Source: Phascolomyces articulosus (Eukaryota; Mucoromycota; Mucoromycetes; Mucorales; Lichtheimiaceae). From it: 64,000 nucleotides of DNA. A model generated the notes under the pieces. That model had not been told where the DNA came from and ran no database searches. It saw only the letters and a list, made by a program, of their open reading frames with translations. The stretch spans positions 372,001 to 436,000 of the forward strand of contig JAIXMP010000020.1 in the NCBI GenBank assembly GCA_025677815.1, written 5' to 3'. The position numbers and the translations under genes were made by a program. The stretch's first letter is position 1; each line of letters starts with the position of its first letter. Below are positions 35,864 to 49,100 of this stretch, in pieces.

Positions 35864-36124
35864 TCCTGTGTTTAAGATGGAGAAGTATCCAGGTCAGTGG
35901 GGGGACCTTAAAAAAAGAATGCTTAAAAAACTGAGCTTTACTTCGAGCAGTTCCAGTGACTTACTTTTATTAGCGCTGGCAAGCAGACCAAATTATTAAG
36001 GTCATTCTTTTTTTTTCTTTTGCTCCCTCCAACACTTATTGAAAAAAAAGGATAACTTTTGTCGCGTGTGCTTGAATCTTTGGTCTATTTTTTTTAACTC
36101 CAATTTTTCTCCACTCAACAGACA
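35864..36124. promoter_or_regulatory. Compact divergent promoter, ARP1 / CDT1-like
   Basis: Only 261 bases separate the two start codons. The region contains a poly-T/CT leader before each gene and TCGCGTGTG near 36061-36069. Both promoters must lie within or overlap it. Confidence 0.5.
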
Positions 36125-37566
36125 ATGCAAACGAGAATTGGACTTCGTACTGTGAGGGTAAATTGACTCGTTTTTGTGCTAATTTTTTGTTTCAATCGAT
36201 TTTACCCAAACCATTGAACCCCTCTCTCTCTCTATACATTCTTTTATTATTAGAAATCGGGCAGTGACGTTTCTCGTAATGCTCCTCAAGAAGCCGTGAG
36301 CCCATTCCATCCTCCTGTTAAACTTGATGAAAAAAATCTGAAAACAGTTGCTAATGAAGAAGAAAGGGTAAAATTTTGAAAAGCTTTTTTTTTTTTTTTT
36401 TTTTTTTTGCTTACCTTATTCTTTTATACAATTAAAAAAATCTCATTCCTTCTTATAATCAAATAGCCAACCAAACGAAGAAGCACACGACTGAATAATA
36501 ATAATAGTAACAAAAACGGACAACGTACACTTTTTGAAAGTTTTCCTAGCGTTCACCAAACTCGAGCAACAGCAGCGACCACGGAGACAACAAACACGAA
36601 TAGCAAAAAACGTGCTTCCATTGCATCTGAAACTACAATTCAACAACAACCTAAAAAGCAACGTGTCCATCGGGAAGAGGAACAAAATGTAAAGGAGGAT
36701 AAAGTAGAAAAGTCACAGGAACAGCTTAATGAAAAGGAACAAGAACAGACATCCACTATCGACTATGCACTGGAAACGGAACAAGCGCGTAAAGAAGAAC
36801 CATCACAACCACTTCCAATCAAAACACCAAAGGGCCCTGTCTCTGTTAAACCAATTCCGAAAATTGTGACAAATGGAACGACGACGAAGAAGACGATAAT
36901 TAAGAAAACAGCAACAAAAATCAAACCCCCAATAATCACTTCCTCTTCAACGCCATCATCAACTTGTACACACAAAGCGTTACCAAAGCAAGATGCTAGT
37001 ACTGCACCAATAGAAAAGAAATTATCAATGAATGATACCACACAATCACTAATGGGAGATAAAGAATCTGTCCATGTCGAAAAAGCTATTGAAAAGAAAA
37101 TTGATACGGAAAAAGCAAAAGTGCATGAAGTTAGCTCAAAAGCTGCTATTAATGCAAAATCACGTGATGATAATAGCACTGACCCAGTTGCAACAGCAAA
37201 ATCAAATACACAAGAAGTGCCTGTATGGAAAAAATCGTTTGTTTTTCAGGTTAGTATAATAATTTTAAGAAATAAGATATGGGAGCAAGAGAGGAGAGAA
37301 AGAAAGGGACCTATTTCAATATTATTTTTGTAATAAGATACTAAATGTGTGTGTGTTTAGAGTGACGAGGCTCGAGTACAAGATGAAAAGAGTACGCTAC
37401 ACAAACTGCGCAACGCGCTAGATATGAGTTTAATGTTTCATGCTGCAAATCAACGCATTGCTGTGTTCCACAAGATTCAGCCAATGTTACGAAATAGCAC
37501 CAAAAAGTAAGTTCATTATTTATATGAATAATAAAAATAAAAACTTTGGACAATTTGTATGATTTA

Positions 37567-37609
<43 letters not shown>

Positions 37610-38358
37610 ATATATATATACTAACGGACAAAAAAAAACCATATAATAGAAATGTTACGATCCATCATTTAGCAAAGATTCTGTATGTAGCACCTAAGCT
37701 GTATGCAGTCTCACCCAAACTCTTGGGAGTCAATGGAACACAAATGGAAACATATGCAGTGGAACTTGGATCTGATTGGAAAGCACCATTATCAGGCAAA
37801 CAATTAGAACAACGCGAAAATATCTTGGCAGATAAAATGGAGAGTTATTTCATTGAAAATAAGGGAAAGCTCGTTATACCTGAAAAAGAATTACCCAGAA
37901 TTGAAAAAGTGGTGGATCGAAAAAAGTGGATTGAAACTGCTAATTTACCAAGTGGAGTAAGTGTAAAAGGCCTCTTTTTTTCAGTTATGTTCTGTGTGGG
38001 GAAAAATATAAAGGGAGCAATTTAGAGTACGGAATAAATTATCAATAAATAAATTATATATATAAAGACAACAACGATAAAAAATATAATAAACAAACTA
38101 ACCTTATGAATTTTTAAGGTACGAGATTTACTTCAATTAGAAGAAAGGAGGAAAGAACAAGCAGAAAAAGCAAAAGCCACGTTACCAGCATTGACAGGCA
38201 CAGGCACTGTAAAAGATCGACGTCAAGCACTATTGGAACGAGTAAGTTATCTTTTATACCCACGGATAAACGCTTAGTGATTATATATATATTTGTTGAG
38301 CTAACTAAAACAAAAATATTATTATGTAAAATAGATTCGTGCGAAATCAAAGAAATAA
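36125..38358 (+). CDS. CDT1: Cdt1-like replication licensing factor, C-terminally short
   Basis: Seven exons: 36125-36157, 36254-36367, 36467-37249, 37361-37506, 37650-37956, 38119-38241 and 38335-38358; 509 residues. The N-terminal ~310 residues are basic, disordered and Lys/Glu/Thr-rich. Gln68-Phe75 (QRTLFESF) resembles a PIP box, the PCNA-docking degron used to destroy Cdt1 in S phase. Residues ~311-465 match the central Cdt1 winged-helix domain: LHKLRNALDMSLMFHAANQR, FHKIQPMLR, TIHHLAKILYVAPKLYAVSP. The tail VRDLLQLEERRKEQAE...RRQALLERIRAKSKK ends in the segment that in other Cdt1 proteins (LLERIRAKE) leads into the C-terminal MCM-binding winged helix, which is absent here. Intron 2 has a 24-T run and intron 4 an ATT microsatellite. 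Cdt1 loads MCM2-7 at origins in G1. Confidence 0.82.
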
Positions 38359-38908
38359 AATTTAAAACAAAAAGTATCATCAATAACTACAAGACTGATA
38401 ATAATAATAAAAGGATGTTAGTTGTCGTTCTTCAAGAAGTATATTATAAACTTTTATTTCTCGGAGTACAAGAAATAATAGTTAGTAGTAAAAAAAAAAA
38501 TAACCACCATCAAGATATGCATGTGCAAATAAGCCAAATATGCATGTATGTTGCACAACTTGCTTGCTGTATAATATATAATGGTAATATAATCCACACA
38601 ATAATAAACTCTTTTCTGTGTTTATTTATTTATTATTATATTGTCAACATTAAGTTTAATCATTATAATAACAATAACAACAGCAAACCACTATTTTTTT
38701 TTGTTTCCTCCTCTTTTTTTTTTCTCTCCTTCGAAATAAGTTTACTGATCATATTTTTCACTCCCTTTTAAAACTTTCTTCTGTTTTTTTTTCTTTCTCT
38801 TTTCTTACTTTTTACTGTGTCTGATTCCCAGTATATGGTCGTGTCTATTTTCTCTTATAAATAATAACAAAAACATAGATCAGTTTTTTTTTTTAAAAAA
38901 AACGAAAC
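38359..38908. other. Intergenic between CDT1-like and Sec7 genes
   Basis: 550 bases, T- and A-rich. A long ORF at 38277-38771 overlaps the last Cdt1 intron and has no motif. No remnant of a Cdt1 C-terminal domain was seen in the three forward frames. A CT/T-rich leader (38700-38900) precedes the next ATG. Confidence 0.45.
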
Positions 38909-41900
38909 ATGGCCTACAATCATCGTCCAACTACAATTACTCCAACAACTCATCGTCGTAATCGATCATTGTCCGCTGCTGCACCTCCTAACATTGGCCA
39001 ACATCCACAATCGCAATCACAACCACCACAACCACAAGAATTCATCCCTAGTAGAAATGCACCTGAACCACCTTCGTCTCGTCGACTAGCCCCCTCTTCT
39101 TCTTTGCCTTATCAACCAGCGAATAATAATAATAATCATAACTATAACCACAATCACCATACTAATGCTAATGATACTGGTTTACGAAGTTATGGTCGAT
39201 TCAATGATCAATTTCCTATTCAAGGTGAAACAGTATCCTCTCCAGGCACACTCATGACGCCTTATACCGAACCAAAAAAGGTACATAATAATAGTTTTGC
39301 GATAGGTTGTACGATGATATATAAATATAAAACAAAGATACTAACAAAAACATGATATTGATATACATAAAAGACTACAAAAAGTAACAAGACAGGCGGT
39401 TTTGGAAAACTATTGAAAAAATTGGGAAATAAGGTAACGAAAGTGATTAGTCGTCGTACACAAACATCTTATTTTTCATTACCTAATGGTGATACACCGA
39501 ATATATGAATTTTTTTAATAATAGAATCACCACCATCATCAACAATCGCAATACCAAAGTGATCGTCATCATCCTATTGTAACATCTTCCCCGCCCTCAT
39601 TACCACCGGTTATTCCATCCACAACAACGTCTACTTCATCCTCTACTTCTGGAGTATCTTCCTCTTATCATCAACAACCACAACCTCCAACATCACCTAA
39701 ATCTCCAAAACAAAATCCATATAGTATACCATTAGCTCCTCCAGCACCAGCCCCTCCAAAAATACCATCCATTGAAGTAGGACAACGAACTTATTTGAAA
39801 CCAGAATTAAAGAAAGGATTGCAGGAATCAGATAATTTATTATCTTCAATCCCAGCTGAACTTCGTTCTAAACCGCCTCAACCTGCTCGAATTGTTGAAG
39901 GTCCACCTCTTTCTATGTATAATTTACCCCCTCCCCCTCCACAAAAGCAACAGCAACAGCAACAACAGCAACAGCAATCATACCAACAGACACCCATACC
40001 ATCGTCCACGTTACCATCTACTACTATTTCTACAACAACCCACCCTAATACTAGAAATAATAATAACAAAAACAACAATAATAATAAAGCCAATTACTAC
40101 AAGAATCAACAACTGCAACCGCAACAAACGAATGTTTTTTCAAGTAGTAATAATGGTCAAAACAATGTAAATTATAATTTATCTATACAACTACCGCCAC
40201 CTTCACAACAGCCTCTGCGAGGAATTCTTCAAAAACCACCACCACCCGAAATTACTACCATTCCTGCGAGTAATACGAATAATAACAATAGTGTAACCTC
40301 TCTTCCTCAAGTGAATAAACGATTGGATGAAGATGAAGACGAAGCATACGAATCGTCAAGTATCAAACCCCAACGTTTTTCAACTTGGTCTTATGCATCC
40401 ACTGGCAAATCATCCGGAACTTATTCGTTATACAGTACTTTTGGGCCTGAATCGCGACCTTCAAGTGAAAGTGCATTTGATTTACAAAACGAGAATGATA
40501 GCGGTCATAGTAGTGACGAAGATGGGGAAGGAGTGACAATATCAAAACAACATTCAAATGGTGAAGAGAATGAGCCTGTGATTGCAGCGGTAGGTGCGGC
40601 TACGAGTGTGACCACGACTAGTACAGCAGCTGTGACAGTGAATGACCATGTTAGTAACCCTACTTCAACGAGCACAACACCATCAGCGAATAACGACAAG
40701 ATGGATGAAATCAACAATGATTTTACAACCACCTACAATAACACAAACGAGATAAGTGATGATGACAGTGATAGTAGCAGTGATGACGATGATTTATTTG
40801 TGGACGCTACGGGAATGTCACAGGAAGATATCGAACGGGAAAAGAATGAACGACGGCGACTTTCCAAACGACTAAGTGGTGGACATTTCGGTAGTGCTGG
40901 TGGATTGATGCTTAGTATTGGTTCAGGAGCTACCACATTGCAACAACAAGAACCACCTCCCCCTGTTCCTTCATTACCATCCTCACCCAAATTGAGACAA
41001 AATCAGAAACAACGCCGTCCTTCTGAAGATTTAGTACAAGCCATGTTGGAATGGAAACGACATAGTGGCAGTGCCAAGATAGAAGTACCCTTCATACCAC
41101 CGGCATCTTCTTTACCACCTCCTCCACGACCTGTTCGAAAACGACCTGAGCAATCATCTCCAGCTGCTCCAACACAACAGGAACAGCAACCACAACAAAA
41201 TGCACCTCAAGAACAAGAAAAGGAAAATGGACCATTAGAACAAATGGATGATGCACGTAAAGCAGCACAAAGAATTTGGGATCATGATGAAACGTTTGTA
41301 CCAAGGGAAAAAGCGGCTGAATGGCTTGGACAAGCGTATGTGATTTCTTTATTATTATTATATTCAGCAAGATTGAAAATTGACATGCGTTGCTGTTCCT
41401 TTTATTTTTCTAGGAAACCGTTCCATGCCAAAGCACTTGTTTATTACATGAGTCATTTTGAATTCATGAATATGTTGTTAGATAAAGCATTCCGTAAACT
41501 TTGTAGTAAACTTTATTTTAAAGCGGAAGCACAGCAGATTGATCGTATTTTGGAAGCATTTGCTCGGCGTTATTGGCGATGTAATCCACAATGTATCTTT
41601 GGCAGTGCTGGTAAGAATAAATACACTAAAAAAGACCTGTCCCACATGGAGAAATTTGGAAACTAATCCTAAAATGTATTAGACATTGTCTATGCTGTGG
41701 TCTATTCCCTATTATTGCTTAATACTGACCTTCACGTGGTGCAAGGCAATCATGCACGTATGAATCGCCAAGCTTTTGTTCGAAACACCATGTCGACGAT
41801 TCGAGACCAAGTTCAATCCTTACCACCTGAAAAACATGATCGTACTGGTCAATTATTTACCAAGGCATGGGAGACTGATATTGAAGTGTATCTCAAAGAA

Positions 41901-43583
41901 CTATATGTGTCGGTCAAACATAGTCAAATTCTTCAACCTTTGGAACAAGAACCTCATCCTCAACAACAGCAACAACAAAATCAACTCTCGGTAAATAATG
42001 TGGTTGAAAAAAGAGCAAGTATGTTGGGAGGTAAAATGGTCGAATTTACACGTAGTGTCAATACTATTATTCGTAACAAATCAGGACGGGAAAGTGCTTT
42101 GATTCATCCTGCTACACCTACCACTGTTACCACAGATGAATTATCGTTGCATAATAAACATGTCACAAGCAATCCATCATCACCGATAGGATCACCTCGT
42201 CGTGGTTCATTTTCATCTTCGTTATCCAGTGCATCCTTAGCTTCATCAGCTGCTCGTATGAACAACAATACTAATGGAAATACGTTATCGCCTCATCAAC
42301 CTATGATGAGCTTTATCCAGTCCCATGCATCTGATTTATTTACGAGTCGACCTCCCTATCTTAAAGAGGGTGTCGTGGTACGCAAACATTTGTTGGAAAA
42401 TGGTCGACAAAAGGCAAAACATAGAGAATGGCGTGAATGCTTTTTGGTGGTGGGTCATGGTGAACTCAAAATGTATGCCATGCAAGGATCTACAGGTGAA
42501 GAACGTCGAAGTATGTTACGTGTCAATAGTTTTACAACGCTGGCTGATTCTTTGCAAGGAAGTAGTAAGCCAGGCATGGGTGCATCAACTGCATGGGCTG
42601 TAAGTATATCATACATTTTTATCTATGAAATTCGATTTATATGAATGATATATTTTTATATAATTATTTAATTAATAATAATAATAATAACAATAATTTT
42701 TATAAAAATATACCTAGTCATCCATGCAACAATTAGGCACTGTCACATTGAATCACTCTTTATCCAACATTTTACCACCACCAGGCTATAATCGACAACG
42801 ACCTCATGTATTTGCTATTCAACAATCGCATGGTGGTGTGTTCTTATTCCAAGCATCATCTCAGGAACAAGTGAACGAATGGGTAGAAACATGTAATTAT
42901 TGGGCAGCACGACAAAGTAAAGAACCTTTGGCAGGTGGTGTGAGTAATATGGAATACGGATGGGGTGCCTGTTTGAACGATGTGATCTTGGATCTAGATG
43001 CCCTTGATATTTCTGGTAAATATTTAGGTGATCCAGATGCTTTAAGTATTTATGATTGGCGACCCCCTGCTCCACCTACTGTATGTAGTACATTGGATGA
43101 ACAAGAACAGTGGGATGCTTTACAAAAACATTTGGACGCACTTAGCGATGAAATTAATGAACATCGCGAATTGAAACGAAAGATTCTTGTAAAGGTAAAG
43201 AAATAAATATTCTGGATCCTATCTCTTCTACTAGTGCTTTTAACGAAGGGAAACAATTGATACTTACAATTGATATCATATCTATATTCATATAGTTCCC
43301 TAGTAAAAGCCAAAATCATACCAAGGTTATGGCGAATTGGGAAGCCAAATCCAATTATTTATTACATGAAATTATAAAGTATCAAAATTATTGCGATGCT
43401 TTGGAAAGAAGTGTAAAACGTCGTCAACAGCAAAAAAAGCAACAGCAGGAGAAACAACAACAGCAACAAATACAGCAGCAGAAACAGCATCAACATCAAA
43501 AACTACCTTCGATATCAATAGAACAAGCGAATGAGATGGACTTATTTGGTGAAATTCAAAAGCAACTCAAAACTGGTTTTTGA
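38909..43583 (+). CDS. Sec7-PH domain ARF guanine-nucleotide exchange factor (Syt1/EFA6-like)
   Basis: Seven exons: 38909-39280, 39392-39433, 39525-41335, 41414-41610, 41683-42599, 42718-43194 and 43296-43583; 1367 residues. The first ~700 are disordered, rich in Pro, Ser, Gln and Asn with poly-Gln and many PPxP stretches that could bind SH3 domains. The Sec7 domain (about 715-885) contains FKAEAQQIDRILEAFARRYW, where the Glu corresponds to the catalytic glutamic finger, and IVYAVVYSLLLLNTDLH, the canonical motif 2. A PH domain (about 1030-1175) begins LKEGVVVRKHLLENGRQ, includes REWRECFLVV and ends VNEWVETCNYWAA. After GGVSNMEYGWG the C-terminus is helical and poly-Gln-rich, likely coiled coil. 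It activates ARF/ARL GTPases at Golgi or plasma membrane; choice between Syt1- and EFA6-type is not settled. Exon 2 (42 nt) is the least certain. Confidence 0.9.
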
Positions 43584-44246
43584 GCGTTATTTATTTATTA
43601 TAGCCAAAGAAAAAAAAACTCATATCAAATAGTGTTATTATTATTACTATTCCTTTCCTTCTTCCACTGTTCCCCTCCCCCATCTCTCTCTCTCTCTCTC
43701 TCTCAAACATGTACATAAAATGATCTTTTGTTTAGTATCTATTTTTTTTATATTTGATAAAATTGTCACAATATAAATATTTATTTATTCCAATTGAGAT
43801 ATATGCCTTTAATAGAAATTTTTTCAAATCTAAAAAAAATCATGTCATTTGAAAGGCTTTCATGTTTCTGATATGAAACCTGTTATCTAATGAATACGTC
43901 AAAAAAAGGCATGGGTATATACATCTTAAATGATTATATATAAGTATATATGAAATATGTCAAACTTATTTACTCATCATATATCCATAATACAATTGTG
44001 GGAAAAAGCCACTGTATACCCAATATTGATTGTGGGATAATAGAAATAATTATATATATATATACATTGGGTATGGGTATTTTTTTATACATAATACATG
44101 ATTAATATGTCCTTGTGTGTGTGTGTGTGTGTTGTATGTGTCGTGTGTAAGAGAAAGTTTAGCTAAAGTAGCTGACATAAATGAAATAGAATGAGGGAGG
44201 GTTACATCAGTTTTATCGTATCGAAATGATATACATTGTTTTTTTA
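43584..44246. other. Convergent intergenic region
   Basis: About 660 bases between two converging genes; CT microsatellite (43684-43704), an (AT)n run near 44050 and a GT repeat (44115-44132). No coding sequence supported. Confidence 0.45.
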
Positions 44247-46119
44247 TCATCGAACTAGTTCGTTGGCAAGTAAATAAGCAAAATCCAACACCATAATTCG
44301 TTTGTCATGACCAGCACTAAAGAAAGTAGACGTTTGAATTTTAGTATATGCATATATATCCCAAGCCAGGTGAATTATATAAAAAGCTTACCTGACAATA
44401 TGGGTTCTTCCTAGTAAAATACTAAATATTTTGCTTGAGTGACCACTTTGAAAGTTCAATAAGCATTTTCCAGTTTGTGAATCCCAGACTTTGATGACCT
44501 TATCATAACCTGCTGTTATCACCTTTCCCTATAATTTTTTTTCAATCCATGGGTTAAGTCAGTCAGTCAAAAGAGAAATTTCTAAACAGCATAATAATAA
44601 ATTATAAACCTTATCCTACCTCTAAGCTATCGATTGTTCTCAAAAGATTGGTATGTCCAGATTTTAGAGTCACCTTTGTCTCCCAAATACGATCTGTCGT
44701 TCTGTATTTCCATACTTGAATATAACTACTCAGTCCACCTGCCCAGATCGTTGTATTATCCACGACTTGCATACATGACAATCCACCAATATCACTTGTC
44801 AAGGTTTCAAGACATTCGCCTGTCTTTAAACACCAGATTTTCAATGTGCCATCTCCCGATGCAGACACAATACGTTGGTCATCAAACCGTTTGACTCCAT
44901 TGACCGCTTCTGTATGACCTCGTAACACATGATATACTTTTCCATCTGTAATACGCCATATTTGGATCGTCGCGTCTCTTGAAGCGGTTGCGACTATTTC
45001 GTCATTGATGGCTAAAATGGACAACACGCTATGGCTATGGCCAGAAAATTGCCGAACTGGATTCCATTCAGGTAATGACCAAACAGTGCAGGCTGTATCC
45101 GATGACCCTGTGACAGCAAACAAAGGTCTTTTGGTTGTTGCTGCATTCAATGGCTGTGACATGATTGTCAAACACAAGATACTGCCTTGATGAGCATCAC
45201 AACGAGTAAACAAACAATTCCGTGTGCCAAGATCCCAGACTTTGATACTACGATCTCGACTCACACTGACAATGGTTTTTGCATCAATCCAAGCAATGGC
45301 ATAAACACTGTCTTTATGTTCTTCATCTTCGTTCAAATAGAAAACGTGAGCGTCTCCGCGTGCCCATCGTCTGTCTAATTCCACGTGATCTTTGTATATT
45401 TGCAAACATCGATCCGATGGAGTTGTGGTAGGTATAAAGTAGTGTTCTGAAAGGAGTTGGTACCATATATGGTGGTCGTGGCAAACGCTGTATAAACGAC
45501 GAGAGGTTTGTGCAACCTCAAGTACATTGGCGGCTGTATGAAGGTGGTGCAAAATGCGAATTAAAATTTCTGTGGGAAGTTTATACAGCGAACACTCTAA
45601 TTTGAGGGTGAATAAGAGGAAAAAAAAGATAAGCTAAAAACGCCCAAATTGTAATTTATATATATAAGCAATAGTCAACTTCCCACACATACCTGTAGTT
45701 CTTGCTGTTATTACCATGGATGATTCGTTCAATAGTTGTTCAGCGTGATGAGTTATACTACTATTACGTTTTGATCCTCCTGTGGACCAAAATAATAAAA
45801 GTTTGGTTTTTTTTTGTAAAGAAGATGGATTAAAGAACAATCCTGATGAACTTCCTCCACCACCACTTAGTGCTCGTTTTCGCCCTCTCAAAACAGATGA
45901 ATGCGATGGTGATGCATTGATCGATGAAGGGTTTAACACTTTGGTAAAAGTTTTGCCATGTCGAGTGATGATGGCAACATAAGTGGTTGATGATGAAGAT
46001 GATGATCTGGAAGATTGATGAGGATAACCTAAAGAAGGGGCAAATTGTCGACCTCCAACACCATCCTCTTGATAAAGTTGTGCAGGTATATTAAGAAACG
46101 TTAAGAAAGGTGCAGACAT
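44247..46119 (-). CDS. F-box / WD40-repeat protein (SCF ubiquitin ligase adaptor)
   Basis: Four exons: 45693-46119, 44620-45596, 44392-44528 and 44247-44316; 536 residues. Residues 1-142 are low-complexity with poly-Ser and Gly-Ser stretches. The F-box spans about 146-190: LYKLPTEILIRILHHLHTAA, VLEVAQTSRRLYSVC, HHIWYQLLSEHYF. Seven WD blades follow, for example HKDSVYAIAWIDAKTIVSVS, RDRSIKVWDL, GHSHSVLSILA, RDATIQIWRI, GHTEAVNGVKRFDDQRIVSA, DGTLKIWCLKTGECLETL, AGYDKVIKVWDSQTGKCLLN and the C-terminal SAGHDKRIMVLDF. The domain order F-box then propeller is that of Met30/Cdc4/Fbw7-type substrate receptors; the phosphodegron pocket cannot be confirmed and the target is unknown. The exon 2 donor (GTAGGA) is slightly weak but in frame. 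Confidence 0.9.
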
Positions 46120-49100
46120 GGTGGCACTTTTTTTATTGAAAGGGGATTTATTTTTTTAACCCTATTGCTGAAAAAGAAAGGAAAAGAGAAAGGGAGAAAG
46201 GAAAATAAAAAAAATGAAGATTAATAAACAGAAAGAAAATAAGCCCAGCTTATAATAATAAACAGAACAACAGCAGACTGCTGGGCAGGACCTGTTTTAT
46301 AGTGTGATATTTTGGACCTGGTTGTTATTTCCCCAGACTGTAAGAGTCCGTTGTTGTGGGGAAAAGAGACTACTGAGTATCGGTCAGTATAAAATGACGC
46401 ATTTTTGTAACACGAAATATCCAAAAACAGATCTTTCCAATTTTTGATTGGATGATTCATTGGAACATGGCTCTTCCATAAACCTTATAAAAAATAGCAT
46501 CGTTTTAAAATGCTATATTTTTTTTTACTATGTTTGATATTCTATAGAGAGTCCAATAAGAAGGGTCAGTCTTATCTACACATATGGGTTTTTTTAAATG
46601 AGGGGAATAGTAATAATTAAACAATGACAAGCAGCAGCATTTATATTAAGCAGACAGGCCATGAGATTAAACTTTACAATTGTGGTTGAGGAGTAAAAAG
46701 TCATTTTATCACTCCTTCATTTTTGACAGGTGCACGTTGAAAGATAAATAGTACTACTTGAGTCTAGACATGATTATTTTATTCTATTAGGTTCTATCCT
46801 CTCTCTCTAACCCAACAATATATCCCTAATTAGTATTATGATTATGTGCATGTAATAATATATATATAAATAAAAGAGATAACCAATCCATTTCATGATC
46901 CATAGAACTTAAACATATTAAATTTAATTTATGTTTCAAAGGAGAAATAATTATAGTGTTGGCTGCATGTTAAAAAAAAGATGTCATTTTCTTTTTTTTT
47001 ACCTTGGTAATTATTATAATACGATGGTGAGGGGTATATTTATATTAATATATGGAGAAGAAGAAGAAGAAGAAGAAGAAGAAGAAATAGGACCTCGTTC
47101 AAACGTATACCATATCCTTTTTTTTCTTCCTCTCCGTGTATGTGAACCAATGGAATGGTAGTCAGGTTCATAGAATACATACCTTTTGGATGAGAAAAAT
47201 AGAGATAAAAGAATGTTAAAGGAAAAATCGATAAACGTTTACGTAGATCTGAAATAATAAATCAGGGTGCTTACACAGTCTTTCCCATATATGCAGGTTA
47301 AAGCGAGAAGGGTCGACTCTTTCTGCAGGACACCTCACTTTTTTTATGGAGGAATATGCTGCTTGCTGCACTTTTGTTTATATATATAGTTATTTTTTGG
47401 GTTTCTAGGATACCATTAGTTGCTAGAATTCAAAATGTTTTGCTATGCGATTACAATCATTTTTAGTTACTAGGTGACCATTGTACTGTTGCTAGGTTAC
47501 CATTGTATTGTTGTTATGGTTATCATTTGTTGGTTGCTCTGGGAAACGAGCCATTTATTTGTTGACAAAACGAGTAAAACCCTTAAAGGATAAAAAAGTG
47601 TATACAGCTTACATAATTTTTTTTGAAAGGCAAATTGTATTTATTTAAAGTTCAGTCGAAAATAAGACATACATCTTTATAGCGTGATCATGTTTCTTTT
47701 TCTTTCAAAATTGTCTGGCAGAACAAGATGCTTCTTTATACTCATCATCTATCAACGCCTTTCTAATCCTTTTTTCTTTACTATAATAAAACAAATATAT
47801 CCTCCTCTCCTTCCCTTTTCCTCTTCTTATTCCCTTCCCCCCTCTCGCTCGCTCGCATTTCTCCTTTTCTTTATTATAGAATCGGCGTGCTTCTGCGCGT
47901 TATAATATAAAACATATGCAGTAATATTTGATGTGTGCACGTAAAACAAGAAAAGATTTCTGAATGCAGGAATATTACGATGATGCAGCAACCATCACAA
48001 TAAAAAAATAAAAATAATAAATAATAATAAATCATACACACATCACACATCACGCACAAAAAGCGGTGTTGTTGAAGCGGTCAAGCGGAGAGCATGCCGA
48101 TAACGTTTGGGTGTATGGGCGCGGGAGAAAAAAAAAGGATCACGCCGCTTTTTTGCTTCCCGTATTTTTTTATGGCTACACAAAAAAAATATGTTTATAC
48201 TTAACGTTTTGTCGTCGACAAAAACAGGAAAATCAGTGTCGATCGTTTTCTCTTATTGTTGATCTTCTTTTGGGTTAAGGAGAGTAAACACACATAGAAA
48301 CGAAAATTCTGGGGGAGATATTGAAAGTACATTCTTTTTCATCGTTCATGACATAGCTCGTTCGTCACCTTTGTCTTAAAAAAGATGTAAACAACAACAA
48401 AAAGGCGTGCACGATCATCACGCAGTGAAATAGGTGGAGGTGTGCATTTTGAGATGCATGTAATGTAAAGAATAATAATAGAGAAAAAAAGGTTTTTTTA
48501 CATTTGCTCCTAAGCAATGGAAAAGTTGTATTTATTTGTAAAAACAACTAATAAATATCTTTAGACCCGTCAACGGGTTATTTGATCCGATTTTCATTAA
48601 GCATATGTATAAAAAAAGGAAATAGATTAATCGATCCAAAAAAACATGGGATACTTCTTTTTATAATTAAATATACAATACTGGCAACAAGTTTCTTGGT
48701 ATGTATAACTTGCTGAAGAAGAAGATGATGATAAAGAAGAAGAGCGTATTACTATTACACTCATTTCCCCCTCCCCTCTCTCTCTCTCTCTCTTACTCCA
48801 CTCACTCCCCTCATCTTCTCCTTCTCTCTCTCTCTTTTCTCCCTTGGGAAAATCAAATCCTGTTCAAATATGCACACATATTATTATATTATTAACTTTT
48901 TCAGTTACCCGGACAATTTTTTTTCTGCACCAAAACATTATTATTGTGCGTTTGGGTGTGTTCAATTTGAGTTGGGGTGTCATCATCATTGGTTAATAGT
49001 ATTTAGTATATGCTTATTAGTAGTAGTTGTTATAATAGAAGTAAGAATGGTTTTTTGTTATCCATGCACTCGGAACTGACGGCCCAATGCGTCATCAGTT

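Noticed and set aside
39878..41370. Several ORFs on both strands inside the Sec7 gene
   Set aside because: They are other-frame readings of the Gln/Pro/Ser-rich exon 3 of the ARF GEF.
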